Counted from the stretch's first letter, positions 1 to 5,794 are shown. The stretch is DNA of 5,868 bases from Methyloprofundus sp. (GCA_013138555.1 WTCN01000177.1:1-5868); one strand, 5' to 3'. Made by a program: numbers and translations. The notes: a model not told the origin generated them from the sequence alone.

Positions 1-6
1 ATAGCT

Positions 7-957
7 ATGATTATTGTCACAGGCGGCGCTGGATTTATCGGCAGCAATATTGTTAAAACCCTCAATCAACAAGGACGTACTGATATTATTATTGTCGATG
101 ATTTAAGCGATGGTACAAAGTTCCGCAATATCGTTGATTGTGATATCGCCGATTATTGGGATAAAGACGACTTTCTCAATAGAGTGCAAACACAAACAGA
201 CTTACCTTCCAATATAGAGGTTATTTTTCACGAAGGTGCCTGCTCCTCGACAACAGAGTGGGATGGTAAGTTTATGATGCAGAATAATTATGAGTTTTCT
301 AAAACTTTATTACATTATTGCCTGGATCATTCTATTGCGTTTATTTATGCCTCCTCTGCCGCTACGTATGGTGACACTAAACAGTTTACTGAAAGTCGTG
401 AGTATGAAGGTCCGTTAAATGTCTATGGCTATTCAAAATGGCAGTTTGATCAATATATTCGTCACCTGAACTTAGACAATGCAAGCCAGGTTGTTGGCTT
501 ACGCTACTTTAATGTCTATGGCCCGAGAGAGCAGCATAAAGGCAGTATGGCCAGTGTTGCCTTTCATTTACACAATCAACTTTTAAAAGGTGAAAACCCT
601 AAACTATTTGAAGGTTGTGATGGTTATGATAACGGTGGGCAATTACGTGATTTTATTTACATCGCTGATATTGTTGCCGTTAATCTCTGGTTATTTGCAC
701 ACCCTGAAGTCAATGGTATTTTTAATGTCGGTACCGGTAAAGCACAATCATTTAAAGATGTCGCGAATGCCGTGATTAATTTCCATCAACAAGGTCAGAT
801 TGAATATATCCCTTTTCCTGAGCATCTAAAAGGCAGTTATCAAAGTTATACCCAGGCGGATATGACTAAATTACGAGCTGCTGGCTATGATGCACCTTTC
901 AAGACGGTGCAGGAAGGTGTTAGCTTGTATTTGGAATGGCTATCTAACGATAAATAG
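7..957 (+). CDS. hldD: ADP-L-glycero-D-manno-heptose 6-epimerase
   Basis: This enzyme converts ADP-D-glycero-D-manno-heptose to ADP-L-glycero-D-manno-heptose, the last step in making the activated heptose for the lipopolysaccharide inner core; it acts in the cytoplasm. The 316-residue protein is an extended short-chain dehydrogenase. The dinucleotide-binding glycine motif GGAGFIGS is at residues 6-13, with acidic D31/D32 after the second strand. The catalytic set is S116, Y140 and K144 (YGYSK), and K178 lies in the family-specific stretch [15 protein letters not shown] (169-183). These positions coincide with the E. coli numbering. [19 protein letters not shown] (201-219) is another HldD hallmark. 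Length matches the family (about 310), so the gene is complete. Only six bases precede the ATG, so its ribosome site and any upstream operon partners cannot be judged. It is followed by a REP-like hairpin and then a convergent gene. Confidence 0.97.
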   Translation: MIIVTGGAGFIGSNIVKTLNQQGRTDIIIVDDLSDGTKFRNIVDCDIADYWDKDDFLNRVQTQTDLPSNIEVIFHEGACSSTTEWDGKFMMQNNYEFSKTLLHYCLDHSIAFIYASSAATYGDTKQFTESREYEGPLNVYGYSKWQFDQYIRHLNLDNASQVVGLRYFNVYGPREQHKGSMASVAFHLHNQLLKGENPKLFEGCDGYDNGGQLRDFIYIADIVAVNLWLFAHPEVNGIFNVGTGKAQSFKDVANAVINFHQQGQIEYIPFPEHLKGSYQSYTQADMTKLRAAGYDAPFKTVQEGVSLYLEWLSNDK

Positions 958-999
958 CCATCTCCTGATTTTTCCACGCTCTGCATAATGCAAAACGTA

Positions 1000-1025
1000 G
1001 TAGGGGCAACCCTTTGTGGTTGCCC
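1000..1025 (+). repeat. REP-like element: GTAG followed by an 8-bp hairpin
   Basis: The tetranucleotide GTAG (1000-1003) directly precedes a perfect inverted repeat, GGGCAACC (1004-1011) and GGTTGCCC (1018-1025), with a six-base loop. GTAG or GGAG followed by a palindrome is the published signature of REP elements mobilised by REP-associated tyrosine transposases (RAYTs). It sits between the convergent ends of hldD and the DUF1566 gene, a usual place for such elements. Only a weak T-run (TTATT) follows on the + strand, so it is a poor classical terminator. It may still help end transcription or protect the mRNA 3' end. That it belongs to a genome-wide repeat family is inference. Confidence 0.6.
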
Positions 1026-1045
1026 TTATTAAACAGTTTCTAAGT

Positions 1046-1627
1046 TTAATTCTCCCGCATACAACGCGTACCCGAATTAACCGCGCTATCGACTATCTTA
1101 CCCGGTTCCATATTATTTTCAGTCTGCACAAAACCATCACTCGTCGCCATAAATTGACAGTTTGGGTTACGGTAATTCAATTGCACATCCAGTCTATCCG
1201 CATTAACAATCATATCAGCCATCTCGTCACTTGTCGGTGCACGCCAATCACTATATCCGGCAAATTCAAGAGTTTCACAATAGCTCACTGCATCCATTGA
1301 CGCTGTCATTGCCGCATCGGCATTAATATTACAGGCATGTGAACCATTAACCCATGAGCGCTTATTAATGCTGTCAACTAGCATTTCATCAACACCGACA
1401 GTTTCCGATTTAAAACGCGGACTAGCGGGGCCAACACCCGTTACAGAAAATGAACTGCCGGCAAAATCTAACTGTAATTGCACATCTTCATACAGCGTAT
1501 CACCGACAATAACACGAGGCATGGTTAATACATCACCGGTAAAATCGGGATCAGTTTCTGCATAAAGAGCATTTGCAGATAAGGCGAGAGAGACAACGAC
1601 ACAGCTATGAATGATTTTTTTTAACAT
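1046..1627 (-). CDS. Secreted DUF1566-type (Lcl C-terminal-like) protein, function unknown
   Basis: The 193-residue protein starts with a clear Sec signal peptide: two lysines, then a hydrophobic core, with likely cleavage after ALYA (residue 23). The product should therefore be periplasmic or exported. Residues about 30-65 form a beta-rich module with the pattern VLTMPRVIVGDTLYEDVQLQ. Residues about 88-190 resemble the DUF1566 fold, with the hallmark GYSDWRAPTSDEM (124-136) and a C-terminal SGTRCMREN. The mature part has four cysteines (99, 117, 157, 189), compatible with two disulfides. The start is supported by AAGGA at 1639-1635, seven bases before the ATG. The gene lies 52 bp after the DUF2892 gene on the same strand with no visible terminator between, so the two are probably co-transcribed. 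DUF1566 modules occur in surface and sugar-binding-like proteins, but no specific role can be assigned. Confidence 0.75.
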   Translation of the reverse strand: MLKKIIHSCVVVSLALSANALYAETDPDFTGDVLTMPRVIVGDTLYEDVQLQLDFAGSSFSVTGVGPASPRFKSETVGVDEMLVDSINKRSWVNGSHACNINADAAMTASMDAVSYCETLEFAGYSDWRAPTSDEMADMIVNADRLDVQLNYRNPNCQFMATSDGFVQTENNMEPGKIVDSAVNSGTRCMREN

Positions 1628-1679
1628 GAGTTATTCCTTAATAATGAAGCGGATGAGCTTATTGAAAGAGCAGGGGTAT

Positions 1680-1862
1680 CTAATCAGTTGTACAGGTTTT
1701 AAAACCGAATGGAAGATAGGCGGGACACCAGCGAATAAATCCGGTTAACAGCGGAACAATACCTATTGCCCCTAACCAGTTTTGTGCATAAACTCCCCAT
1801 GCAATCACAGCAAGCCCCACTATAATTCTTATAATACGGTCAACTCCACCTACATTTTTCAT
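1680..1862 (-). CDS. DUF2892 (YgaP transmembrane-domain-like) inner membrane protein
   Basis: This is a 60-residue protein with two hydrophobic helices (about 10-25 and 29-44), joined by a short turn and ending in a cysteine motif CPAYLPFGFKTC (46-57). It opens with MKNVGGVDRIIRIIVG, the typical beginning of the DUF2892 family. In E. coli YgaP the same domain anchors a rhodanese; here it stands alone, which is common. The two cysteines near the membrane surface could be redox-active or bind a ligand, but that is inference. AAGGA at 1874-1870 gives a well-placed ribosome site. The 140-bp gap to the upstream Crp/Fnr regulator gene contains a Crp-type site and a candidate promoter, so this small gene and the DUF1566 gene behind it look like the regulator's target. 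Confidence 0.85.
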   Translation of the reverse strand: MKNVGGVDRIIRIIVGLAVIAWGVYAQNWLGAIGIVPLLTGFIRWCPAYLPFGFKTCTTD

Positions 1863-1896
1863 ATCGATTTCCTTAATAAAGACTAGTAATGCGCAC

Positions 1897-1902
1897 AGTG
1901 TA
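1897..1902 (-). promoter_or_regulatory. Candidate -10 element for the DUF2892 gene
   Basis: Reading the minus strand, TACACT (1902-1897) matches four of six bases of TATAAT. It predicts a transcription start near 1890, leaving a leader of about 28 bases that includes the AAGGA ribosome site. There is no good -35 hexamer; the -35 area runs into the Crp-type site, as expected for an activator-dependent promoter. The element alone is weak evidence; its position relative to the palindrome is what supports it. Confidence 0.4.
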
Positions 1903-1923
1903 TCCCAGCATAAAAATCAGGTA

Positions 1924-1939
1924 TGTAATCTGAGTCACA
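1924..1939 (-). promoter_or_regulatory. Crp/Fnr-family binding site upstream of the DUF2892 gene
   Basis: On the minus strand the site reads TGTGACTCAGATTACA. It matches the Crp palindrome TGTGA-N6-TCACA at nine of ten arm bases. It lies between a Crp/Fnr regulator gene and the DUF2892 gene, 62 bp before the latter's start codon. Its centre (1931.5) is 41.5 bp from the start predicted by the TACACT element, the class II activator position. The regulator encoded just upstream keeps the Arg/Glu/Arg contacts that in Crp read TGTGA, so it is the first candidate to bind here. A global Crp is the alternative. Confidence 0.6.
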
Positions 1940-2002
1940 TAGGATATGTTTCATGCGAAGTATATAGAGGCTCTATTTTATTTTCAGTAAGGCAATCTAA
2001 TA

Positions 2003-2644
2003 TTACTCCGCTCCATAAGCAATACGATGTAATTTTTTAGGCTCTAAAATTTTAATATATCCTCGCCCAAGTGTTATTAACTGTTCTCGTTCAAACTCCT
2101 TTAATAAGCGGCTAATCACTTCGCGAGAACTCGCAAGATCATCGGCAATAAACTGATGTGTAGTCTTAAGTTCCAGAGTGTGCGCCAGTTTAGATTGTTG
2201 AACCACCCACTCAGCCAGGCGATTATCCAGACGCTTAAAAGCTAAAGCATCAACTAGCTCTATTAATGCCGCCATTCTTTGTGCCAGCAGACTAAACAGA
2301 TAATTCTGCCACTGTGGTTCTGACTGCATCCACTCCTGTACTTTTGCGGCAGGAATAGCATAGCCTATCGCCTCGGTTTCTGTTTCTGCAATCGCTGGAA
2401 ATGAAGCGCCATTAATAATACAGGAAGCCGTTAAAATACAGCTTTCATTTTCGCCTATATGATACAAAGTAATGCTACGTCCATCAGTCGCCGGATGATA
2501 AACCCGCACCAATCCTTTACGCAGGAGAATCAAGTGCTGGCAAACATCACCTGAGCGACAGATAACAGTCCCGGCAGGTGCTGTTATTTCTACTACGGAG
2601 TTTTGTTTTAATAAAAAGTCTAGGGGAGGGGGCTGTATATTCAT
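2003..2644 (-). CDS. Crp/Fnr-family transcriptional regulator
   Basis: From the ATG at 2644 the protein has 213 residues. An N-terminal cyclic-nucleotide-binding-type beta barrel spans about 16-105, a long dimerisation helix about 106-145, and a winged helix-turn-helix about 160-205. The recognition helix SSREVISRLLKEFE places R174, E175 and R179 where Crp has R180, E181 and R185. S178 is Fnr-like where Crp has glycine. A TGTGA-type target is therefore likely. The barrel has the subfamily motif ESCILTASC (C69, C75) plus C29 and C35. The canonical N-terminal Fe-S cysteine cluster of Fnr is absent, so the signal is unknown; redox or a small ligand is possible. A longer form starting at a TTG (2686) adds 14 unconserved residues with no ribosome site. 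The ATG at 2644 has AGGA only two bases away, so the start is not fully settled. It lies 58 bp after the JetD-like gene. Confidence 0.88.
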   Translation of the reverse strand: MNIQPPPLDFLLKQNSVVEITAPAGTVICRSGDVCQHLILLRKGLVRVYHPATDGRSITLYHIGENESCILTASCIINGASFPAIAETETEAIGYAIPAAKVQEWMQSEPQWQNYLFSLLAQRMAALIELVDALAFKRLDNRLAEWVVQQSKLAHTLELKTTHQFIADDLASSREVISRLLKEFEREQLITLGRGYIKILEPKKLHRIAYGAE

Positions 2645-2702
2645 AATCCTGTATTGTGCTGTGTGATCAAATATAAAGTTTGCCAAGCATAAGATAAACT
2701 AA

Positions 2703-3887
2703 TTAGCTTATATTTTCATCTAAATACGCTTGCAAATAAGTGAAGCTAATCCGCTCCTGTTCCAGACGTAAGGATTCTTGCAGTAACTTCTGGTATAGCG
2801 AATTTTCAGCCTGGGTTAAATGCTGTAAAGTTTTTTCTGTACTTTTTGCTGGCGTATCAACCACTAAATGAGAAAATTTTTCTAAAGTTTTCGCATCCAT
2901 CAACAAGGATTTTAGCTGCGGATAATACTGACGTAAACGCGCTAAAATAGCTAGGCCATCAGGATCTAAATCCCCCCAGTAATACACTGTTCTATCTTGT
3001 AAGCATTGAGCATCAGCCAATAAATTTACCGCATAGCCCAGACCGAAAATCACAATAGCTTGAGGGTGATCAGGAAACGCCAGCATCGTCACCTTATTTT
3101 CAACAATAAACACTGTTTTAGCCGCAATGTTCAATTGTTTAAACTCACTCAATGTCAGTGTTATATCCGTTAACCTCTGAATGGCCAACGATGCATCTAA
3201 AATACGCAGGCGAATCAAAGGCTGGTCATAGCGTAATCCATAGCGGCGTTCAAAGCCATTATTTTTTAAGCCGCTAATATCTGCCTGATAACTGGATTCT
3301 GCTAAAATCTGGGTCAACAACTCGCTTAAAATATTCTTATGCTGTTCAATAAACTTGGTATCAACGCCTTTTATATCTAACTGGCGAATATAGCAGTCAG
3401 GTTTAGGGTGAGCTTCAAAATAGGCACATACTTTTAATAACTGAGGCCAGACTTCAGCATATTGCATCACTTTAAAAGGGTAGCGAATTAACCAGTCCAA
3501 TAATAAACCATCCTGCTGTAAACTCTTTTCAGTGAGTGCCTGAAATTGTGAAAATTCAGCGCTTTTAGCGAGATAGTTTAGGAAAATGCTTTCAGTTTTA
3601 AAGCTAATAACAGCAGGAATTTTTTGTTCGCCTAATTGCCGGTGAGTAATCGCTTTATCAATAATTAAATAAGCGTATTTTTGACTATCAAGGCGCAAGG
3701 TATAAATCGCATCCTGTAGTTCAGTATACTCAGAAAGTAAGCTTTTAGAAGAGATGCTTTTTAAGGAAATCTGTAAGGGAAAACAAGTGTTTTTTTGTAG
3801 CCAGGAACGATGTATATCACCGCGTTGCCAGATTTTGAGGGCACGTTGTTTGAGAGCTTTCGGGGTAATAATCAGATCACTATGCAT
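2703..3887 (-). CDS. JetD-like DUF3322/DUF2220 TOPRIM protein (Wadjet nuclease-subunit family)
   Basis: This 394-residue protein matches the architecture of JetD, the subunit that cleaves DNA in the Wadjet anti-plasmid complex. The DUF3322 part covers about 1-190, opening with ITPKALKQRALKIWQRGD and containing YIRQLDIKGVDTKFIEQHK (166-184). The DUF2220 part, a TOPRIM-like domain related to topoisomerase VI subunit A, covers about 205-390. The metal-binding set looks intact: E263 in FIVENKVTML, and D306, D308 and D310 in YYWGDLDPDG. The C-terminal RLEQERI (374-380) is also typical. In Wadjet loci jetD follows jetA, jetB and the large SMC-like jetC; none is present here. Only a short broken gene lies 35 bp upstream. 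No ribosome site is visible before the ATG. It could be a leftover of a lost system, or a stand-alone member with another role. Confidence 0.85.
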   Translation of the reverse strand: MHSDLIITPKALKQRALKIWQRGDIHRSWLQKNTCFPLQISLKSISSKSLLSEYTELQDAIYTLRLDSQKYAYLIIDKAITHRQLGEQKIPAVISFKTESIFLNYLAKSAEFSQFQALTEKSLQQDGLLLDWLIRYPFKVMQYAEVWPQLLKVCAYFEAHPKPDCYIRQLDIKGVDTKFIEQHKNILSELLTQILAESSYQADISGLKNNGFERRYGLRYDQPLIRLRILDASLAIQRLTDITLTLSEFKQLNIAAKTVFIVENKVTMLAFPDHPQAIVIFGLGYAVNLLADAQCLQDRTVYYWGDLDPDGLAILARLRQYYPQLKSLLMDAKTLEKFSHLVVDTPAKSTEKTLQHLTQAENSLYQKLLQESLRLEQERISFTYLQAYLDENIS

Positions 3888-3922
3888 ATAAATTATTGGC
3901 TAACAGTTTAAGATCAGACATC

Positions 3923-4184
3923 TTATGCATTTCTTTGCATAACAAAAACATCATCATCCATTTCTTTATTCACTTCTCGACAACGGGTAATTAAAAAATT
4001 TAGAATATTTTTATAGATTATATTTTCAACTCTCATTTGTGCACCTGCAATCCGGTAAAAATCTTCCCCGAACCTCGCAAGCACTAAAAAAATGGCTCAA
4101 ATCATTCAGAGACATCCCTTTGAATACAACTGACTTTTCAAGAATATTCTTATCATTCTCTGTTAATGAGCTAATTAAATGCAT
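3923..4184 (-). pseudogene. Small unrecognised gene interrupted by a single-base frameshift
   Basis: Two minus-strand reading frames join into one plausible protein. From the ATG at 4184 the first frame runs about 31 codons (MHLISSLTENDKNILEK..., then GMSLNDLSH). A second frame continues LVLARFGEDFYRIAGAQMR and ends ...DDDVFVMQRNA at the TAA (3925-3923). The switch maps to a run of seven T on the minus strand (4092-4086). Removing one T gives a continuous 86-residue protein, amphipathic and mostly helical in appearance, ending 35 bp before the JetD-like gene. Left as read, the first frame stops after about 49 residues. No family was recognised; a helical HEPN-like or partner protein is only speculation. 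Alternatives are a sequencing error in the homopolymer, transcriptional slippage, or chance. No good Shine-Dalgarno precedes the ATG. A GTG-started + strand frame across the same bases has no ribosome site and looks like its antisense shadow. Confidence 0.5.
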
Positions 4185-4339
4185 TGTGATTTCTCATATT
4201 GCTGGAAAAAGAGTTAATTCAAATAAACAGTCTAATAATAATGAATGTTGTTGATTGAGTCCACTTGATAGTCAAATTACTACCTGATTACGTACAGCTC
4301 TCAGCCATAGAAAAAAACCTTAAGAAGCATCAGTGTGTT

Positions 4340-4386
4340 AAAAAAAACGTCACTTCCGAAGTCTACCCAGTCAAGCAGTAATGACG
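4340..4386 (-). terminator. Rho-independent-type terminator of the dehydrogenase gene
   Basis: Just past the stop codon on the minus strand, CGTCA (4386-4382) can pair with TGACG (4352-4348). The latter is followed at once by eight T (4347-4340). Inside, ACTT-CGG-AAGT (4363-4353 region) forms a small nested hairpin. The stem is modest in GC, but the T-tract and position are right. A second T7 run lies a little further on (around 4311-4317), without a stem. Confidence 0.6.
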
Positions 4387-4399
4387 AAGTATATAATTA

Positions 4400-5311
4400 T
4401 TATAGATCCAAAAGTTTATTTATATTGTCCTTAATCCTGATGGCATTTGCAGTCAGGTCTTGTTGTTCGTTATCGTTTAATGTCGGGTACAAATAGCGTA
4501 ATATGCCTTTTCGTCCAACAACAACCGGAATACTAAAACAATTATCCATAATCCCCAGCCACTCATCAAAATAGGTACATAGTGGCATAGTGCGGTGATT
4601 ATCATAAACAATAGTTCTGATAACTTCACAGCTAGCACTGGCTATCGCAAAGTTTGTGTAACCTTTGTAGTGATAAACCTTAAATCCTGCTTCGGTCACT
4701 TGCTTAAATATCTCGCGGTGCGATAAATTATCATTAATTGTTTCACTACCAACAACTGCCTGACTAAAAACAGGAAACTGATTGGAGCCATGCTCTCCTA
4801 ATATATAAGCGCGTAGATCATCAGGATGAATTTGTTCTCTTTGCGAAAGCATAACCCTAAATCTAGCTGAGTCGATTAAGGTCCCTAAACCTATTACTTG
4901 AGAAGACGGAAAACCGGATAATTGAGTGGTCAAGTAAGTCAGTGCATCAACGGGGTTAGATACAACTAACAGAACTGCATCGGGATTATTGCTTGCTATA
5001 ACCGGAATCAATTCTTTAAATAAAGCAACATTAGCAATCCCCAGTTCCATGCGTGAGCTCATCTTTGTTGAGGTTGGAACAGAGGTCGTAATCACCACAA
5101 TATCCGCAGCTTTAACGTCGCTAATTGCAGAAGAGGTTATCTGCATGGAATGTTGGCAAAATGCCAAACTATGCTGCAAATCCATAGCATCTCCTGCTGC
5201 CTTTGAAACATTACGATTAGCAAGAATTAGATGATCACATAATTCCTTCATGACGATATTGAAAGCGATAGTAGCGCCTACCCGCCCCATACCGATAATT
5301 GCTATTTTCAT
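4400..5311 (-). CDS. Lactate/malate dehydrogenase-family 2-hydroxyacid dehydrogenase, substrate uncertain
   Basis: The fold is a full NAD(P)-dependent L-lactate/malate dehydrogenase. Counting from the upstream GTG at 5317 (305 residues), the glycine motif GMGRVG is at 9-14, SNPVD at 120-124, GLGTLIDSARFR at 143-154 with catalytic D149 and R152, and GEHGSNQFPVFS at 174-185 with catalytic H176. R89 and T221 also fit family positions. The substrate loop (TSVPTSTKMSSR, 78-89) has neither the glutamine of lactate dehydrogenases nor the arginine of malate dehydrogenases. The usual acidic residue after the second strand is replaced by N34-R35, a change associated with NADPH use. It may be an L-2-hydroxyisocaproate-type enzyme. 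GAGGTGG sits ideally for the ATG at 5311, so the protein is taken as 303 residues. It is monocistronic: a terminator follows and no same-strand neighbour is close upstream. Confidence 0.85.
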   Translation of the reverse strand: MKIAIIGMGRVGATIAFNIVMKELCDHLILANRNVSKAAGDAMDLQHSLAFCQHSMQITSSAISDVKAADIVVITTSVPTSTKMSSRMELGIANVALFKELIPVIASNNPDAVLLVVSNPVDALTYLTTQLSGFPSSQVIGLGTLIDSARFRVMLSQREQIHPDDLRAYILGEHGSNQFPVFSQAVVGSETINDNLSHREIFKQVTEAGFKVYHYKGYTNFAIASASCEVIRTIVYDNHRTMPLCTYFDEWLGIMDNCFSIPVVVGRKGILRYLYPTLNDNEQQDLTANAIRIKDNINKLLDL

Positions 5312-5313
5312 AT

Positions 5314-5320
5314 CCACCTC
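5314..5320 (-). promoter_or_regulatory. Ribosome binding site deciding the dehydrogenase start
   Basis: The minus strand reads GAGGTGG (5320-5314), two bases before ATG 5311, leaving five bases between GAGG and the ATG. It overlaps the in-frame GTG at 5317, which has no Shine-Dalgarno of its own, so the ATG two codons later is preferred. Confidence 0.7.
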
Positions 5321-5419
5321 ACGATAATATTGGCAACTTGAGTTGATAGTTGAAACATGGCGAAAAACAGGCAGAGTCCTTTCAATATCAGGTTTATTTT
5401 TCGCGGCTGGTTTTCACAC

Positions 5420-5462
5420 AAGGCATATAACAAGTTATACCTAGTTCTCGTTATATTGCCTT
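5420..5462. repeat. Imperfect hairpin with 12-13 base arms
   Basis: AAGGCATATAAC (5420-5431) pairs with GTTATATTGCCTT (5450-5462), with one bulged base and an 18-base loop. The left arm can instead pair locally: TATAAC-AA-GTTATA (5426-5439). The arms ending AAC and beginning GTT recall the outer boxes of integron attC sites, but the middle is far too short for a working site. A short T-run follows on the + strand. Its role is unknown. Confidence 0.45.
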
Positions 5463-5632
5463 TTACTAAGTCCACAGGCGTTATTAAAACATATTTTCAT
5501 CGCTTGCCTACACCTCATTCCAGCTTGTCGATGAGTTACTTTAGTACGAAATAATGGGTATCCTTCATATAGAACCAAAAGTAGTTCACACTTTTTTAAA
5601 GTAAGCTCTCGTCATCCTATGCTTATACCCAG

Positions 5633-5708
5633 TCAAGACCTGACCCCAGCAGCATTTTAATTGAGTTGAAAATTTTTACAACCATATTCTCAATTCGAGA
5701 TCTGACCC
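5633..5708. repeat. Pair of direct TGACCC motifs, resembling RAYT-associated sequences
   Basis: TCAAGACCTGACCC (5633-5646) and TCGAGATCTGACCC (5695-5708) are direct copies with two mismatches, 62 bp apart. AATTGAG (5659-5665) and CTCAATT (5689-5695) form an inverted repeat between them. From memory, minus-strand forms such as GGGGTCAGGTCTTGA are frequent beside REP-associated tyrosine transposase genes in gammaproteobacteria. No transposase gene is in the window, so this would be a non-autonomous copy or a scar. Confidence 0.35.
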
Positions 5709-5720
5709 TTTGTCGATTTC

Positions 5721-5794
5721 TGACAAAATAAAGTTTGTTATCCTATTTGACAAATAATAAATTGTCACTTATAGTAACAAAATAAATTTTGTCA
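5721..5794. promoter_or_regulatory. Three tandem 20-bp palindromic operators with 27-bp period
   Basis: Three 20-base palindromes begin at 5721, 5748 and 5775, separated by two different 7-base spacers. They read TGACAAAATAAAGTTTGTTA, TGACAAATAATAAATTGTCA and TAACAAAATAAATTTTGTCA. The consensus is TGACAAAATAAATTTTGTCA. Arms match their partners at 6/8 to 7/8 positions. The middle copy contains the -35 box, the third covers the expected transcription start, and the array ends two bases before the Shine-Dalgarno. This geometry suggests cooperative repression, probably by a dimeric regulator. The regulator is not identifiable; the downstream protein or a partner encoded beyond the window are candidates. 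Confidence 0.8.
5747..5775 (+). promoter_or_regulatory. Sigma70-type promoter of the ATPase-like gene
   Basis: TTGACA (5747-5752) is a perfect -35 hexamer. A 17-base spacer follows, then TATAGT (5770-5775), five of six bases of the -10 consensus. The predicted start is near 5782, giving a leader of about 25 bases. Without repression this should be a strong promoter; the palindromes overlap -35, the last -10 base and the start site. Confidence 0.75.

Noticed and set aside
1964..1976. ATAGAG-G-CTCTAT palindrome after the regulator gene as a terminator
   Set aside because: Very short stem and no T-tract on the minus strand, where a terminator for the regulator would be needed.
2661..2671. TGTGATCA near the regulator start as an autoregulatory Crp or Fnr site
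   Set aside because: Only one good half-site is present; the partner half does not match TCACA or ATCAA at the right spacing.
3885..3926. Minus-strand frame ending ...LKLLANNLYA with its TAG overlapping the JetD-like start codon, as a possible end of a jetC gene
   Set aside because: The frame is closed by a TGA only about 25 codons upstream and shows no SMC-like sequence; the overlap is probably coincidental.
4039..4254. 71-codon + strand reading frame starting at GTG
   Set aside because: No Shine-Dalgarno, and the opposite strand gives a more protein-like sequence across the same bases, so this is treated as its antisense shadow.
4264..4274. TTGATAGTCAA as an Fnr box
   Set aside because: The spacing between half-sites is wrong for TTGAT-N4-ATCAA and there is no well-placed promoter next to it.
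5357..5554. 65-codon + strand reading frame upstream of the operator array
   Set aside because: No ribosome binding site, no recognisable motif, unusual composition, and it runs through the hairpin at 5420-5462; it looks like chance open frame.
4366..5638. Twelve-base direct repeat TACCCAGTCAAG flanking the dehydrogenase gene (near 4366 and 5627), possible target-site duplication
   Set aside because: A 12-base match is expected about once by chance in a window this size, and no transposon ends or transposase accompany it.
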